From contig NC_057763.1 of NCBI RefSeq assembly GCF_010389155.1, positions 6,262,649 through 6,326,648 of the forward strand: 64,000 nt of DNA, given 5' to 3'. Source of the stretch: Erigeron canadensis (lineage: Eukaryota > Streptophyta > Magnoliopsida > Asterales > Asteraceae). Below are positions 1 to 11,244 of this stretch, in pieces (the first letter of the stretch is position 1; each line of letters begins with the position of its first letter). Under the pieces are notes generated by a model that did no database searches, was not told the DNA's origin, and saw only the letters and a list, made by a program, of their open reading frames with translations. The position numbers and the translations under genes were made by a program.

Positions 1-151
1 AGGGTTGGCCTGACCCTATATTTTCTTCACCACTTCCTCCTACAAGAACATCGGAAGTGGCTGCTTGTGGGTTTTCCCTAATGACATCTCCAGAATCCTA
101 TTGGGAGGATTCTGGAAGGCTAGATTGGCAACTATGGGGAGCGACCAGAAC

Positions 152-1243
152 TCATCCCCTTCTTAAACGCCTGGGATTAACATTTCTTGGTCGTCTAGGT
201 GGATTTACTGATGAAACATTTAAATTTTGTTGTTGGACAGGAGCCACCTGGGTAATGGGTAAAACCATTTCAGCATTGAGGACTCCAGTGGGTCCTTCAT
301 TATTTTGAAGCCCGCCTGGAGCCTCTTCCAACTCATCTGGTGATGATGCATTGGTTTCTTCACGTCTAAAGTGGTGAATCATATTAGGGGGGATATCTAC
401 TTTACCAAGAGAAGATTTTAATTGAGACAAGTCCCTCATATATTCACACACAGAAAAATGATTGGATTGATAATCATATTCATTTCGAATGGCCCTTCTA
501 AAAATAATAGACAGAAAACGAATATAGGGCACAAAAGCTTTTCTACCTTTCACTTTCAGACGTTCAACCAGAACATCGAAAAAGATCTGAGCAAGATCCA
601 CTCTATATCCAAACCAGAGACAGTAAGCAATCTTGAGATGGGTTTGATTGATCTGATTTAGTCCTCCAGAACTGCCTCCTATGCACTCAACAAGATGAGT
701 GAAGAAATATCTCCATGAGTCAATCAACTTACTCATGTAGAGTGTGCCTTTTCTTGTTAACTGGCCATGCTCATCCAAAAATTCCGAATGGCCCATCTGT
801 CTGCATACATCCCTCATATTGATGCCGGAGGGAAGTGTAATGGCCATTTCATTTTCAGCCAGATAATTCAATCTGAGAGCATCTCGGAGAGAATCCACCG
901 TAATAGTGAAGGCCCTGGTGCCTTGTTTCAGAGTGTACTGGATGGAGTCTTCACCTTCTTCATACCTAGCAGTATACCAGAATTCACATAGATATTCATG
1001 ATACATTTTCCCTAGGTTTAGGGTTAATGCACCATACAATGGACAACTGAGAAAAAATGTGTCAATTCACCCAATAATGGATTGAGCATCATGATTGCTG
1101 GATAGTTTTGTCATCCAATTATTCATGTTAATACGAATGGCCCCAGCCTCTAGAGTAATATAAGAAGCCTTTTCAACGGCTGTAGGTGGAGCATAAGTAG
1201 CAGAAAGAAGATTTTTGTTAGAGTTTGATTGTCTTGGTGCCAT
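152..1243 (-). pseudogene. Extra ORF downstream of copia pol (unknown function), one premature stop
   Basis: An ATG at 1241-1243 opens a frame that runs to 152, 362 residues, interrupted by a single TGA at 1067-1069 (codon 59). The longest uninterrupted piece starts after that stop. The middle has a recognisable pattern: a Tyr/Trp-rich stretch (YLCEFWYTA), then CIGGSSGG, then a region near AYCLWFGYRVDLAQIFFDVLV. I recall similar ORFs annotated as hypothetical or retrotransposon proteins in Asteraceae copia elements. I do not recognise an enzymatic fold. No convincing signal peptide or membrane span is seen, so an envelope function is not supported. The tail is basic (RRPRNVNPRRLRRG). It lies after RNase H, the position where SIRE-type elements carry an additional ORF. 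Confidence 0.6.
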
Positions 1244-2176
1244 TGTATTTGATATAAGAAGATGAAAATGAAACTGAAAATTTAGGGTTTGGATAATGAT
1301 TTATGATGAAAGAGAGTGATGATTGGAATTGAATGAAGAAGAAAGTAAATGAAGGAATTTTGGGAGTAAATGCTTTTCGAGATGAAAAAGGAAGTGGAAA
1401 TAAATTTTGGTATATATAGGAGAGAGAAAATGGGAAATCAAACGGTTTATTTTAAAAAAGTATTCAATGTAATTTTGAAATGTATAACAGTTGAGAGCCC
1501 ACAAAACTACCCACTTGCACTTTTTGTCTTCCCAAGGTAAAATAACCATCATTTAGTTTGAAAAATTACATGCCACGTAGGATAAACAGTCGTTGTCCAT
1601 TAAAAGGTTTGCTTACGTGGCACGCACTAATATCAAGTTCACACGTGTTATGACTGACACACCATGACTCAATTCAATGTATCTGGAGGATGACTAGTCA
1701 CTCCAGTATCACTGGTGGATTAGTCCAGTGAGACATGCACTGATGGTACACTGGAGGGACACTCCAGTAAAGTACCAATTTCAAAACCATACTGGTGACC
1801 TCAAACATGCACATCAACTAATACAGACAAATGAGAGGGACATATTTACAAGGCGACTGGAGTAACCTCAAACACGTACTTCAACCTATCCAATTACCAG
1901 TGAAAGGGACATATTTACAAGATACCAGAAACATTTTTCAGAAAATTTGTCCAGTGAGAAAATAAATTAATAAATTCCCCATGAAATTAAAAACATTTTA
2001 AAAATGAAGAAAAATATTTTGGTCTGAGTCTTCCCATGGAATGGTGATCCAGAAATCTATTAATGCAAAGATAGTATCACAAAGGCGTTCGATAGCTAAG
2101 CTGGTATAGATTTCAGAATCTGGAAATCAATGAACCTTGCCAGTGTCACAACGTCGTTCATAGCAAGATTCCAGGT
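1244..2176 (-). other. Non-coding spacer between copia pol and the extra ORF
   Basis: No convincing coding frame. The stretch 1640-1900 is dense in CCAGT/ACTGG pentamers, the same motif that crowds the element's LTR. The region probably carries the leader or promoter for the downstream ORF, but no defined site can be pointed to. Confidence 0.4.
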
Positions 2177-3376
2177 TTAAGGGTTCAACATTCCCAACTC
2201 ACCAACAAGATATTCAAAAGTTTTCACATCCAATGGTTTTGTAAAAATGTCAGCGAGTTGTTTGTCAGTGGGAATAAAATGGAGTTCAACATTACCTTTC
2301 ATGATATTATCACGAATAAAGTGATACCTGAGATCAATGTGTTTTGTCTTGGAGTGCATGACTGGATTGTTTGAGATAGCAATAGCACTTGTATTATCAC
2401 AAAATATGGAAGTTTTTGAATATTTAATACCATAATCAAGCAACTGGTTCTTCATCCAGAGTATTTGAGCACAACAACTGGCTGCAGATACGTACTCAGC
2501 TTCAGTAGTTGACAATGAAATTGAAGTTTGCTTCTTACTGGTCCAGCTCACCAGTTTGCCACTAAGGAAATGACATCCACCAGTAGTGGATTTCCTGTCT
2601 ATCTTACATCTTGCATGATCTGAATCTGAATAACCCATTAAATCCATGCCTGAGCCTTTGGGATACCAAAGACCCAAACTGGGGACACCCTTAAGGTACT
2701 TCAGTATGCGCTTTATAGCAAGCATATGAGATTCTTTTGGATTATATTGATATCTGGCACATAAACATGTTGAAAACATAATATCTGGTCTACTGGCAGT
2801 TAAATACATCAGTGAGCCAACCATGCCTCTATAGACAGTGGTGCTCACTGGTTTTCCATCAGGATCTGAATCGCGTGTCAGTGGTGCAGAAATTGGAGTG
2901 GGTTTAGACACTGAAGAACTCATATCATATTTCTTTAAAAGATCTCTAACATATTTTTCCTGATTAATAAAAATACCATCTTTGGTTTGTTTAATCTGGA
3001 GTCCTAGAAAATATGTTAATTCACCCATTAAACTCATTTCGTATTCAGAGGACATGATTTTTGAAAATTTCTTGCACATGTTTTCATCAGTAGACCCAAA
3101 AATTATATCATCAACATAAAGTTGTACCGGCAGAAGATTACCTTTTTCACGAAGAATAAATAAGGTATTGTCAATTGCACTTCTTTTGAAACCATTTTTC
3201 AACAAATGTTTAGTCAGAGTATCATCCCAGGCACGAGGAGCTTGTCTGAGACCATAAAGAGCTTTGTCCAAACGATATACCCAGTGAGGATGCTTCTCGT
3301 CAATAAAGCCTGTTGGTTGCTTGACATAAACTTCTTCTTCTAATTTCCCATTTAAAAATGCACTCTTTACATCCAT
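2177..3376 (-). CDS. Copia reverse transcriptase-RNase H (3' end of pol)
   Basis: A 399-residue open stretch beginning inside the RT domain at [10 protein letters not shown]. The catalytic YVDD box is at residues 87-90, followed by the [12 protein letters not shown] region. RNase H follows, with the KSTTGG segment, a TTEAEY box and the [12 protein letters not shown] region, and the frame ends at a natural stop. RT copies the element RNA into DNA and RNase H removes the RNA strand in cytoplasmic particles. The first Met is internal: the N-terminal RT part continues upstream (3377-3600) but is broken by stops. This is therefore a fragment of the original polyprotein and not an independent gene. 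Confidence 0.9.
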   Translation of the reverse strand: MDVKSAFLNGKLEEEVYVKQPTGFIDEKHPHWVYRLDKALYGLRQAPRAWDDTLTKHLLKNGFKRSAIDNTLFILREKGNLLPVQLYVDDIIFGSTDENMCKKFSKIMSSEYEMSLMGELTYFLGLQIKQTKDGIFINQEKYVRDLLKKYDMSSSVSKPTPISAPLTRDSDPDGKPVSTTVYRGMVGSLMYLTASRPDIMFSTCLCARYQYNPKESHMLAIKRILKYLKGVPSLGLWYPKGSGMDLMGYSDSDHARCKIDRKSTTGGCHFLSGKLVSWTSKKQTSISLSTTEAEYVSAASCCAQILWMKNQLLDYGIKYSKTSIFCDNTSAIAISNNPVMHSKTKHIDLRYHFIRDNIMKGNVELHFIPTDKQLADIFTKPLDVKTFEYLVGELGMLNP

Positions 3377-4288
3377 CTGGTAGACCTTGATTTATGATGA
3401 GCAGCAAATGCTAAGAAAATTCTAATCGCTTCAAGTCTGGCCACTGGAGCAAAGGATTAATCAAAATAAACATCTGACTGGCAGTATCCTTGTGCCACCA
3501 GTCTGGCCTTATTTCTGATGACGTGGCCATCTTCATCTACCTTATTCCTGAAAACCCATCTGGTTCCAATTGGTTCTTTCTTACCAACTGGGAAAGGGAC
3601 CAGGTACTAAACCTTGTTCCTTTCAAACTGGTGTAACTCTTCTTGCATAGCTAACACCCAGCTTGGATCTTCCATAGCCTCGTCAATCTTCTTTGGTTCT
3701 ACCAGTGATAAGAAGCTGACGTATAAACATTGTTCACTAGAGGCTCTTCTGGTCTGAACCCCTCTACTGGAGTCACCTATGATCTAATCAATAGGATGAG
3801 CTTTTGTCCACTTAGAGTAATGACCATGATTGATTCTGACAACAATATTAGTGCAAGTATTCAATTGATTTCCTTCTGGAATTGCTTCAGAAAGAGGGTC
3901 TTGCCAGACTACTTCAACATCTTCGTCTGAGTCTGTAAGATCACGATTTGCATCATGATATTCTTCATTTGAAGGCATTTCCAGAAGTACTGGTTCAGTA
4001 TCAACTGAAACTGATACTGGAGGAGTAGTACGAACATCTAATCCAATAACAAGTTCAGAGGGTAGTTTGAAACTTATTGAAGGATAGAAAGGGGTACTAC
4101 TGGGGGGTTTTCAGATTGAACAGGTTCCAGATCAGGATAACTGGAAACTTCTTCTGGTGAATATTTATTGTAGTTGATAGGATCATATTCACATAAGATA
4201 ATTGGATTTACTGGGGAGAATCAAGGGCTGGCTTTTTATTGATTGCACTATTTGATTCATCAAATGTAACATGCATTGACTCTTGTAC
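3377..4288 (-). pseudogene. Degenerate copia pol linker (integrase C-terminus to RT N-terminus)
   Basis: Minus-strand translation shows scattered pieces of the region between integrase and RT, including a short open piece at 3784-3978 and the start of the RT domain around 3380-3600. They are separated by stops and frameshifts. This part of copia pol is normally acidic and poorly conserved. Confidence 0.6.
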
Positions 4289-5116
4289 TCATTCCAGTCT
4301 CTTGTTATAAACTTTGAAAGCTTTGCGAATGGCTGAATATCCTAAGAAATATCCTTCATCAGCTTTGGCATCAAATTTTCCTAACTGACTGGAGTCGTTC
4401 AGAATGTAAACTGGACATCCAAAAACATGAAAATAACCAATATTTGGTTTTCTATTTTTCAATTTTTCATAGGAGCTCTTCTTGTGTCTCTTCACATACA
4501 CTGATCTATTCTGGGTGTGGCAAGCAGTTGCAATTGCCTCAGCCCAAAATTGATAGGAATACCAGATTCAGCAAGCATACTTCTGGCAGCTTCTATCAGC
4601 GTTCTGTTCTTTCTTTCTGCAACTCCATTTTGCTCTAGAGTTCTTGCTGAAGAGAAGTTCTGAGAAATACCAGTGTCAGTACAGAATTTCTCCAGAGTTG
4701 CATTCTGGAATTCTGTTCCATTGTCACTTCTTAACTGACACACGTTTCTCTTGTACTTGAGTTCAATTTGCTTGATAAGAGCGATGATTTCAGCAGCAAC
4801 TTCATTTTTAGACCTGAGAAAGATTACCCAACAAAATCTGGAGTATTCGTCAACAATCACCAGGGTAAATCTTTTACCAGCACGAGTCTGAACGTTCACT
4901 GGACCAAAGAGATCCATATAAAGCATATGAAGTGGTTCAGATATACTGAAATTTCTGCTTGGTCTTAAAATTGGCACGCTTCTGCTTTCCCATCTCACAT
5001 CCTAGACATGGCCTTTCCTTTTTAAAGAAAACTGAAGGCATCCCATCTGCAAGTTGTTTTCTGGACAACTTGTTAATATTTTTGAAATTTAAATGAGATA
5101 ACCTTTTATGCCATAA
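4289..5116 (-). pseudogene. Copia integrase, broken by stop and two frameshifts
   Basis: Read on the minus strand, the pre-integrase HHCC zinc-binding part begins just after a TGA near 5114-5116 (LWHKRLSH, then CLGCE about 40 residues on). A frameshift around 4960 moves into the catalytic core. The core has its first Asp in YMDLFGP, the second in LRSDNGTEF and the Glu in NGVAERKNRT, so the DDE triad is still present. Another one-base frameshift near 4548 separates the core from the C-terminal part (4289-4501, FGCPVYIL, GYFLGYS). Integrase inserts the cDNA into chromosomes. The breaks make this copy non-functional although the active-site residues survive. Confidence 0.85.
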
Positions 5117-5533
5117 TCAGTTTGTGTCTTCATCAGCCATTGTATAGAAACACTGCTCTAAAAGAGAGCTTTCCATATCCATTACATACACATTTCCTTT
5201 TCTGGGAGCAATCAATACTACCTTCCAATCCTTGTTGAATACGATGCCCTGAGCAATATTGAACAACACCTGGTAGCCATCATCACATAGTTGGCTCACA
5301 CTGATCAGGTTGTATTTCAAACCATTTACATAAGCCACCCGTCTGAATTTCACTTGTCCATTGTTCAGGACACCATACCCCTCAGTCTTTCCACAACCAT
5401 CATTTCCAAAAGTAATGGAGGGTCCATCAGTTACTGTGAACTCCTCTAACAGGGTTTTACATCCGGTCATTGTCCTGCCAGCAGCACTGTCAAGATACCA
5501 AATATGTTTCTTTCGATCGCCCTGCACATCCAC
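5117..5533 (-). pseudogene. Copia aspartic protease region, altered active site
   Basis: A 138-residue frame. WYLDSAAGRTMTG at residues 12-24 matches the position of the retropepsin active site in copia elements, normally D-S/T-G. Here the triplet reads D-S-A and the following Cys and His positions are also changed. Downstream blocks (SITFGNDGCGKTEGYGVL, VAYVNGLKYNLISVSQLCD) are typical of copia protease. The frame runs into a stop before the pre-integrase domain. Protease normally cleaves Gag-Pol during particle maturation. Confidence 0.8.
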
Positions 5534-6036
5534 TAGATTGATTAGTTAGATTTGGGAACCCATCGACTAATGGGTTCACCAGATCCTCCCTTATGGATCC
5601 CTGGAGGTATCTGGTTGAGTTCACTTTCTTCAATAATAGTCTTAGTTGAAAAGACTACTGGAGTTGACAATTTAGAAACCTTTTTCTTAATTTTCTCAAC
5701 AGGAGCAATATTTATTTTTCTTAGAAAAAGGTTTGGAATTTTATTTAGGGATGAAGTGCCCTCAAAGTTGTTCATTCTTGCATTACAGCGTTGAACTTGA
5801 CGAGTCAGTAGTTGAAACTGGCTCTCTAACCTCAACAAAATTGATTCTTCAGATGAAACCTTAGCCTTTCCAGATGACTGGACATTAGGCTTAGGAAGGG
5901 AAACATTCTTTTTCTTCTGAACCTAGGGTTCTTTAGAAGCAGACTGAGGCAAAGGTTTATTCTGCTTGACCTTTTTAACTGGAGCAGTCATCTAGGATGC
6001 TCCAGTCTTAACCTTAGAAGGTTGAACTGGGATAAT
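5534..6036 (-). pseudogene. Copia gag-protease linker, left half of interrupted region
   Basis: Low-complexity, Lys/Ser-rich translation, including an open 98-residue piece at 5542-5838, in several broken frames. It is the continuation of the gag region at 12705-13110, from which it was separated by insertion of the gypsy-type element. Confidence 0.6.
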
Positions 6037-6041
6037 ACAAG
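6037..6041. repeat. Target-site duplication ACAAG, left copy
   Basis: ACAAG directly precedes the LTR end at 6042 and is repeated at 12700-12704 after the other LTR. A 5-bp duplication is the usual signature of LTR retrotransposon integration. Confidence 0.9.
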
Positions 6042-7531
6042 TGATGTGTATTTTCTAGTCTTAAATTTATGAACACAAAATACCTAGCTACTGACTACTA
6101 CACACTTGCGGGCAGTGAACCCGTTCGTATGCAATATAGTTGACTTGGTAAACCGAGGTCGAACACAAGGACTTAATAAGCAATTGTTACAATAAAATGA
6201 TTCAGATTAAAAGGGGGGTTTTGTGACCGAATTGTCACGTTGCAAAGTTAGTGAGAAAAGTCAGTAATCCCGTAGGATTAATCGCAAAAGAATTTTTGAT
6301 TGTTGAATCTCAACACAAATTTAAAAGGAACACATACTTGGGTCAGCTCACATGTCAATCATCGTATCTAAATATTACTTGCATTTGTTGATCGACTCAA
6401 AAAGTAGACAAGATGAACTCCCGTTATACTTGAAACTTTAACTGCTCAAAAGATAATTATTGCTCCCGCACTTAATTTCTCTTCTAAACAATTAAGCATT
6501 AAATTCATGAGTTGATTTTATGATTTAATCTTTTGAAAGCTTTCTCCCGAACTGCTTATTCGCCTAATCAGATCCCTCTTTCATAAGCGTTGACACATTC
6601 AAAATGAATTTAATTGTTTTTAATCTTTATCGTTGATTTCTCCCGAACTCCAACGATTTCCGGTTAATTATAGACCGATTAACCATTTCATAAATCAATT
6701 GACAATGACATAGATTTCTCCCGAACTTCTAATTACAATTATCAATCAATAAATATAAAAGTTGAAAACAATATTTAAATCTAAATAAATGTGGATCTTC
6801 GATTAAACATATAAACCTTGTTCAACATTTACAAGCAACATCAATTCGACCCTATGACATGCTTACTACCCAAGCGGGTGCTAAAGATTTAGCTATTCAT
6901 ATTAAAAACACAAGAACAAACAAATAGAGAGGAAATCATATTATACCAAATGAATGATGATAATCCGGTAGCAATGATGATTACAATCCAAAGCTGAAAA
7001 TAGGTGAAACCCTAATCACTTGTTTGCTCCAAAATATTCCTAAGTATGAAAAAACTAATGAAATTTTGCCAAGAATTCGTCCCCCAAAGCAGAACCCTAA
7101 TCGTCTATATATACAAAATTCGCGTGCAACTGCCGTTAGTGGAGTAATGGCCGTTACCTTTGAACTTCCCTTGTAACTGCCGTTACTCCAGTAACTGCCG
7201 TTACACTCCTTTGAAAAACTAACTGCCGTTACTCCAGTAACTGCAAGTTACAGGAGTTTCATGATTTTCCTTTGTAATGGCCATTACTCCAGTAACGGGA
7301 GTTACAAACTCCAGGATTCGTTTCCTTCGTCTTTCGCTCGATTTCAACCGAATCTTCCTCCCGTTTCTTCTATATATCATCGAACTCAACCAATTCATTC
7401 TTTTAATCAATTTCCAACCTGAAAACACTTAACACACCTTCAAAGCATCGAAAGTTGGATATAAAACTATCAAAATGACAAATAATTGGTTCTAAAATCA
7501 CGTGGGAAATGGTATAAAATATGACACATCA
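6042..7531 (-). repeat. 3' LTR of nested gypsy-type element
   Basis: 1490 bp, with ends TGATGTGT...ACACATCA forming an 8-bp inverted repeat. Reading on the minus strand, U3 is 7531 to about 7115, with a TATA-like box at 7105-7113 and a cluster of CCGTTA/AACGG motifs just upstream (7130-7310). A 69-residue ORF in the LTR (7219-7428) is present in both LTR copies and is probably not a gene. Confidence 0.9.
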
Positions 7532-7547
7532 AATCCCCCCACACTTA
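7532..7547 (-). promoter_or_regulatory. Polypurine tract of nested element
   Basis: Minus-strand TAAGTGTGGGGGGATT abuts the 3' LTR. It is the plus-strand DNA primer left by RNase H during reverse transcription. Very similar tracts recur at 9374-9390 and 9762-9774. Confidence 0.85.
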
Positions 7548-9739
7548 AGCTTTGCTTGTCCTCAAGCAAATCCAAACTGAAGATCATAAAATTCTTTGGC
7601 ATATCATGGAACCACATTTCAGTAATCAAAAAGAAGCTCAACTACAATCAAGAATGTGAATAAATGGTTAGGCGGTTTTAATCTTAAATGAAAACCGGAA
7701 CGTTTGACAATATTTGACTGATATACAAGCCTCAACAACACGACTAAGCACAAATGAAACGAACAAGTGATATCTCGCCTATCCTACTCCAACTAACTTT
7801 CTTTTGGGGTTGAATATTCGAATAATCACTCAATAGCCAAGTCGTGATGCATAATCTTTTAACCATAGGCTTGTACAAGGATCGTTCCTAAGTCGCCAAG
7901 GCGCATGCGCCCTATAACGTCTATCAAAAGAGGACTTTAAGGGTTGTAACATTTTAAGGCTAAACAAGGTATTTGAACAAGGTATGGAAATTTTGGTAAC
8001 AAGTAGTGTTAAACAAAGAACTAACACAACATTTAACAAATTTTTCACATATAGTCTAGTCCAAACAAACCCATGTCATTAGTTGCCAACGGTCCACATC
8101 CCAAGAAGTTATCTCGACCATACCCCAATAGAATGATCCAAAAACCGACACCATTGTGGTGTAAGACAATCAAACAACCTATCAACCAAATCTAACGGTG
8201 TTGACTTCAACAAACTTGCCAACCTCAAACACTCTAATCAAATATATCAATTTAAGAACACTTCATTGGTTTTAAACGACGTACCAACTTACATAAAATG
8301 ATTAGACAAAAGGGAGAAATACCAATTGACAGCCCAAGCTTCTTCTTTCGTTTTTATATATATTTTCTTTTTTTTTTCTTTTTCTGTTTTACAATTCTTT
8401 TATTCTCTTTTTTTTGTGAGCTACTTTTACTCTGACTAATTGGTATTCTCTTACAAAATTTAAGAAACAGTGACAAATCATTACAAAAGATGCCAAGATT
8501 AACAGTCTAGACTTTTCCAAAAACCATGACGAAATCAAACTACCCCCATAAGATGAGAATATCTCGACCGACATAATAAGGCAAAACCCAAACCATCCAA
8601 TCTAGCAAAGGCAACCAATGACCCACCAGGACTTTGACTATCGGTATGGCGAGGAAAGGTTTATTTTTAGGTAGATTTAATAACAAAGAACAGGCTAGTG
8701 ACAACAAGTTTTCTATTGTTTCTTGCACTAAAAGTGAGTGCAACATACGGGTTTTTAACGGGTGGTTCACTAACCAGAGTAGTTAGCTACTAAGCACATT
8801 ACAAAACATGCATATAACAAATTTTTACGAAACAAAAGGTGAATGAACAAAGAACAAAGGTTTTATCCTAAATTTGCCTCTTTTTCATCTAGCAAGATAA
8901 CGGAACGATCTACAAGGACAAGTTCTAGAATCAACGCAATCACCGGCACACTCATAGCAAATGAAATAACTCGGAAATGGAAAATCAAGCTCAAACTTGC
9001 ACATCATAGTTCAGAGCTCTAAAAGAGACCCTTACTTCCGGATAAATCCAAAAGCCTAAGAGAGGGACAAATTTACAAGGTTAAAGGTTCCAAAACCGTA
9101 ACACCTATCATATCTAGCAATGAATCAATAATATCTCACAATTTTGGTGTTTTGGTGCTATAAGCATGCTAGTAATGTTATTAATCCAGAAGGAATGCCA
9201 CGTTAATCAGTCAAAACACATTCCACATATAAATTTTTTTTTTTTTTTGCCAAGGGTGTAGTTACATTGCTCAATTATATGTATAATTAGGTGACAAAAG
9301 CAATTAACTACAAGGACAAGCAAGCAAAAGTTTCAAAATTCCTCTAAAATACCCGACTTTTCCTATTTACCATCCCCCCCCCCACACTTAAGTTGGACAA
9401 TGCCCTCAATGTCCAATAAACTAAGGAAAACTATGGGAAATAGGGGAGAGTAAACAAAAAGAAAAATAGAGAACAAGAAAAACTTGCCGGGTATAAATGG
9501 TGTTCCATGCGTGAATGATGCCAACAGAAAAATGAGCGCTGCAGCATATGCATATGACTATCACTTGCTATCAAGCATGAACAAACACATTAAAGCCAAC
9601 ATATGAAATAATAAAGCATGTAAACATCCAAATCCTACTTATTAAAACTAAAATGGAAATAAAATATGATACACGGGTTGCCTCCCGAGAAGCGCTTAAT
9701 TTATTAACGAGTCTTTAGCTAGACTCGATCCCCAAAGAA
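7548..9739 (-). other. Non-coding internal region of nested element
   Basis: About 2.2 kb without a credible coding frame, occupying the place where pol would be. It contains a T-rich tract (8360-8415), a T run at 9235-9249 and the internal polypurine tract at 9374-9390. No RT or integrase motifs were seen on either strand. Confidence 0.6.
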
Positions 9740-11068
9740 TTACCATGGTGGGGTCTCTGACGCCCCCACACTTAAAGTGTTGGGCGGTCTACCCTTAAAC
9801 GGTGAAAAACAATTACCTTTCACCTTTTCAGAGATCCAATCATTCACATCACCTACACAAAAGTCTGGTGGCCTACACGAGTAGGGTGAAAAATTTGTAA
9901 ACTTAACTTTTATCATTACCCATTCCTTCAAATCCGCATTTTCAAAATCTCTACTCACATGATCTATCATATCTATTTTTATAACCGAGTTTTCTACCCA
10001 TCGCCGTTTATTATACTCAAACAATATTGGGTTACCGGAAGTATAAACACGACTCTCTTGAGAGATAATTAAGCACTTATCAATGAGGAAAGTAGCCGAT
10101 GCTCCCTCTAGCTTCCTCTTTTTGCTCACCAATTGAAAACATGCTTTTGTCTGTAATTCATCCATTTTGGTGTGTTCAAGCTCAATCCTCTTTGTTGGAC
10201 CGGTTACTACCTCCTCATCCAAGTCGATTATGCTTTTATCCTCTATATCCTGCAAGATATAGTTAGCAACATTAGTATTATCATAAGAAACATCACATAC
10301 CTTACCAAGAAATGAGGAACAAATCTCCAATTCAACAACTTCAATCATTGGCTCATTGCTAATAAGTGGTAGTTCATTTGGTTCCGAATGAGTGAACTGA
10401 TAATCATCTTCTTTAGAGTCAACTCCAATGAAAAGTTGTGGGCATGATTCTAGCTCTTCTGCCACTATCTTACTAACACCCTCTCCTGATTCCATGAATT
10501 CTTCTTCCAGTTCTGCCATTATCACTTCACCAAAGTCAGATTGCGGAAGAGATACATGTAGTTCCTCCATTGCATCAGTGTTCAAGATTTGAATGGAATC
10601 CTGTATCTCTGGATATTTTTGGCTTTCAGGAGGTTGAGTATGAGATTCATTTTCCAAGAGATCATAAGCTTCCGTTGTTTCATCCTCTTCTGCAGTATCA
10701 TACTCTTCTTGCCATATTGTTTCATTTCTGGGCTCATACACAAATTCGTTATAGTGAATGAATTCTTCTATAAAATCAAATACCTCGTCGGTATTCATTC
10801 CTACTATTCCCTCGTCTAGAATTTCGTATGATTTGTCATTTAGCCCACATAAATATATGTTAACAAGTTCACCAACAAAAACGTTGTTTGTGGTTAACTT
10901 ATCAACTACGTATCTCATCCTCAACCATGCTTCATACCAAGTTTCATCGGGCAATTGCTTAAAGTTACGAATCTCATCTGGATATTCTGCCCCCAACTCA
11001 TAGTCTTGATCTGCCAAGGGGACGCTAATACTACAAAACAAAAACTTCACACCCCGTGAAAAGCACAA
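9740..11068 (-). CDS. Gag-like protein of nested gypsy-type element (442 aa)
   Basis: One uninterrupted frame. Residues about 25-105 (EIRNFKQLPDETWYEAWLRM onward, then LVNIYLCGLND) resemble the retrotransposon capsid segment of Athila/Tat-type gag, with the characteristic Trp/Glu/Arg pattern. The rest is strongly acidic, rich in Glu and Asp from about residue 110 to 300, and no CCHC zinc knuckle is visible. Gag would form the particle that packages element RNA. The ORF starts about 150 bp inside the primer site and is the only protein of the element. The start Met at 11068 is the first in frame; a short N-terminal extension cannot be excluded. The identity as gag is by motif pattern, and the function of the acidic half is unknown. 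Confidence 0.65.
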   Translation of the reverse strand: MCFSRGVKFLFCSISVPLADQDYELGAEYPDEIRNFKQLPDETWYEAWLRMRYVVDKLTTNNVFVGELVNIYLCGLNDKSYEILDEGIVGMNTDEVFDFIEEFIHYNEFVYEPRNETIWQEEYDTAEEDETTEAYDLLENESHTQPPESQKYPEIQDSIQILNTDAMEELHVSLPQSDFGEVIMAELEEEFMESGEGVSKIVAEELESCPQLFIGVDSKEDDYQFTHSEPNELPLISNEPMIEVVELEICSSFLGKVCDVSYDNTNVANYILQDIEDKSIIDLDEEVVTGPTKRIELEHTKMDELQTKACFQLVSKKRKLEGASATFLIDKCLIISQESRVYTSGNPILFEYNKRRWVENSVIKIDMIDHVSRDFENADLKEWVMIKVKFTNFSPYSCRPPDFCVGDVNDWISEKVKGNCFSPFKGRPPNTLSVGASETPPW

Positions 11069-11218
11069 ATGGAAAAGAAAAATTGGAAAACTAAATGTAC
11101 TAAAACTAAATAAATAAATAAATAAACTAACACAACATTACGCTAATCTAAGAAAGCATTTAACTTCCTCACAAGTGAAAAAGGATTGAATCACAAAATT
11201 GAACAACTACTTAAAATA

Positions 11219-11238
11219 AGTCCCCGGCAGCGGCGCTA
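11219..11238 (-). promoter_or_regulatory. Primer binding site of nested element
   Basis: Minus-strand sequence containing GCGCCGCTGCCGGGGA, a few bases from the 5' LTR edge. It is close to the tRNA-Asp-type site I recall for Athila/Tat elements. Confidence 0.7.
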
Positions 11239-11244
11239 AAAACT

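Noticed and set aside
152..1039. Envelope protein identity for the ORF after copia pol
   Set aside because: No signal peptide, membrane span or cleavage site is visible; position alone is not evidence.
7219..7428. 69-codon ORF present in both LTRs of the nested element
   Set aside because: It lies in the promoter part of the LTR and is duplicated only because the LTR is.
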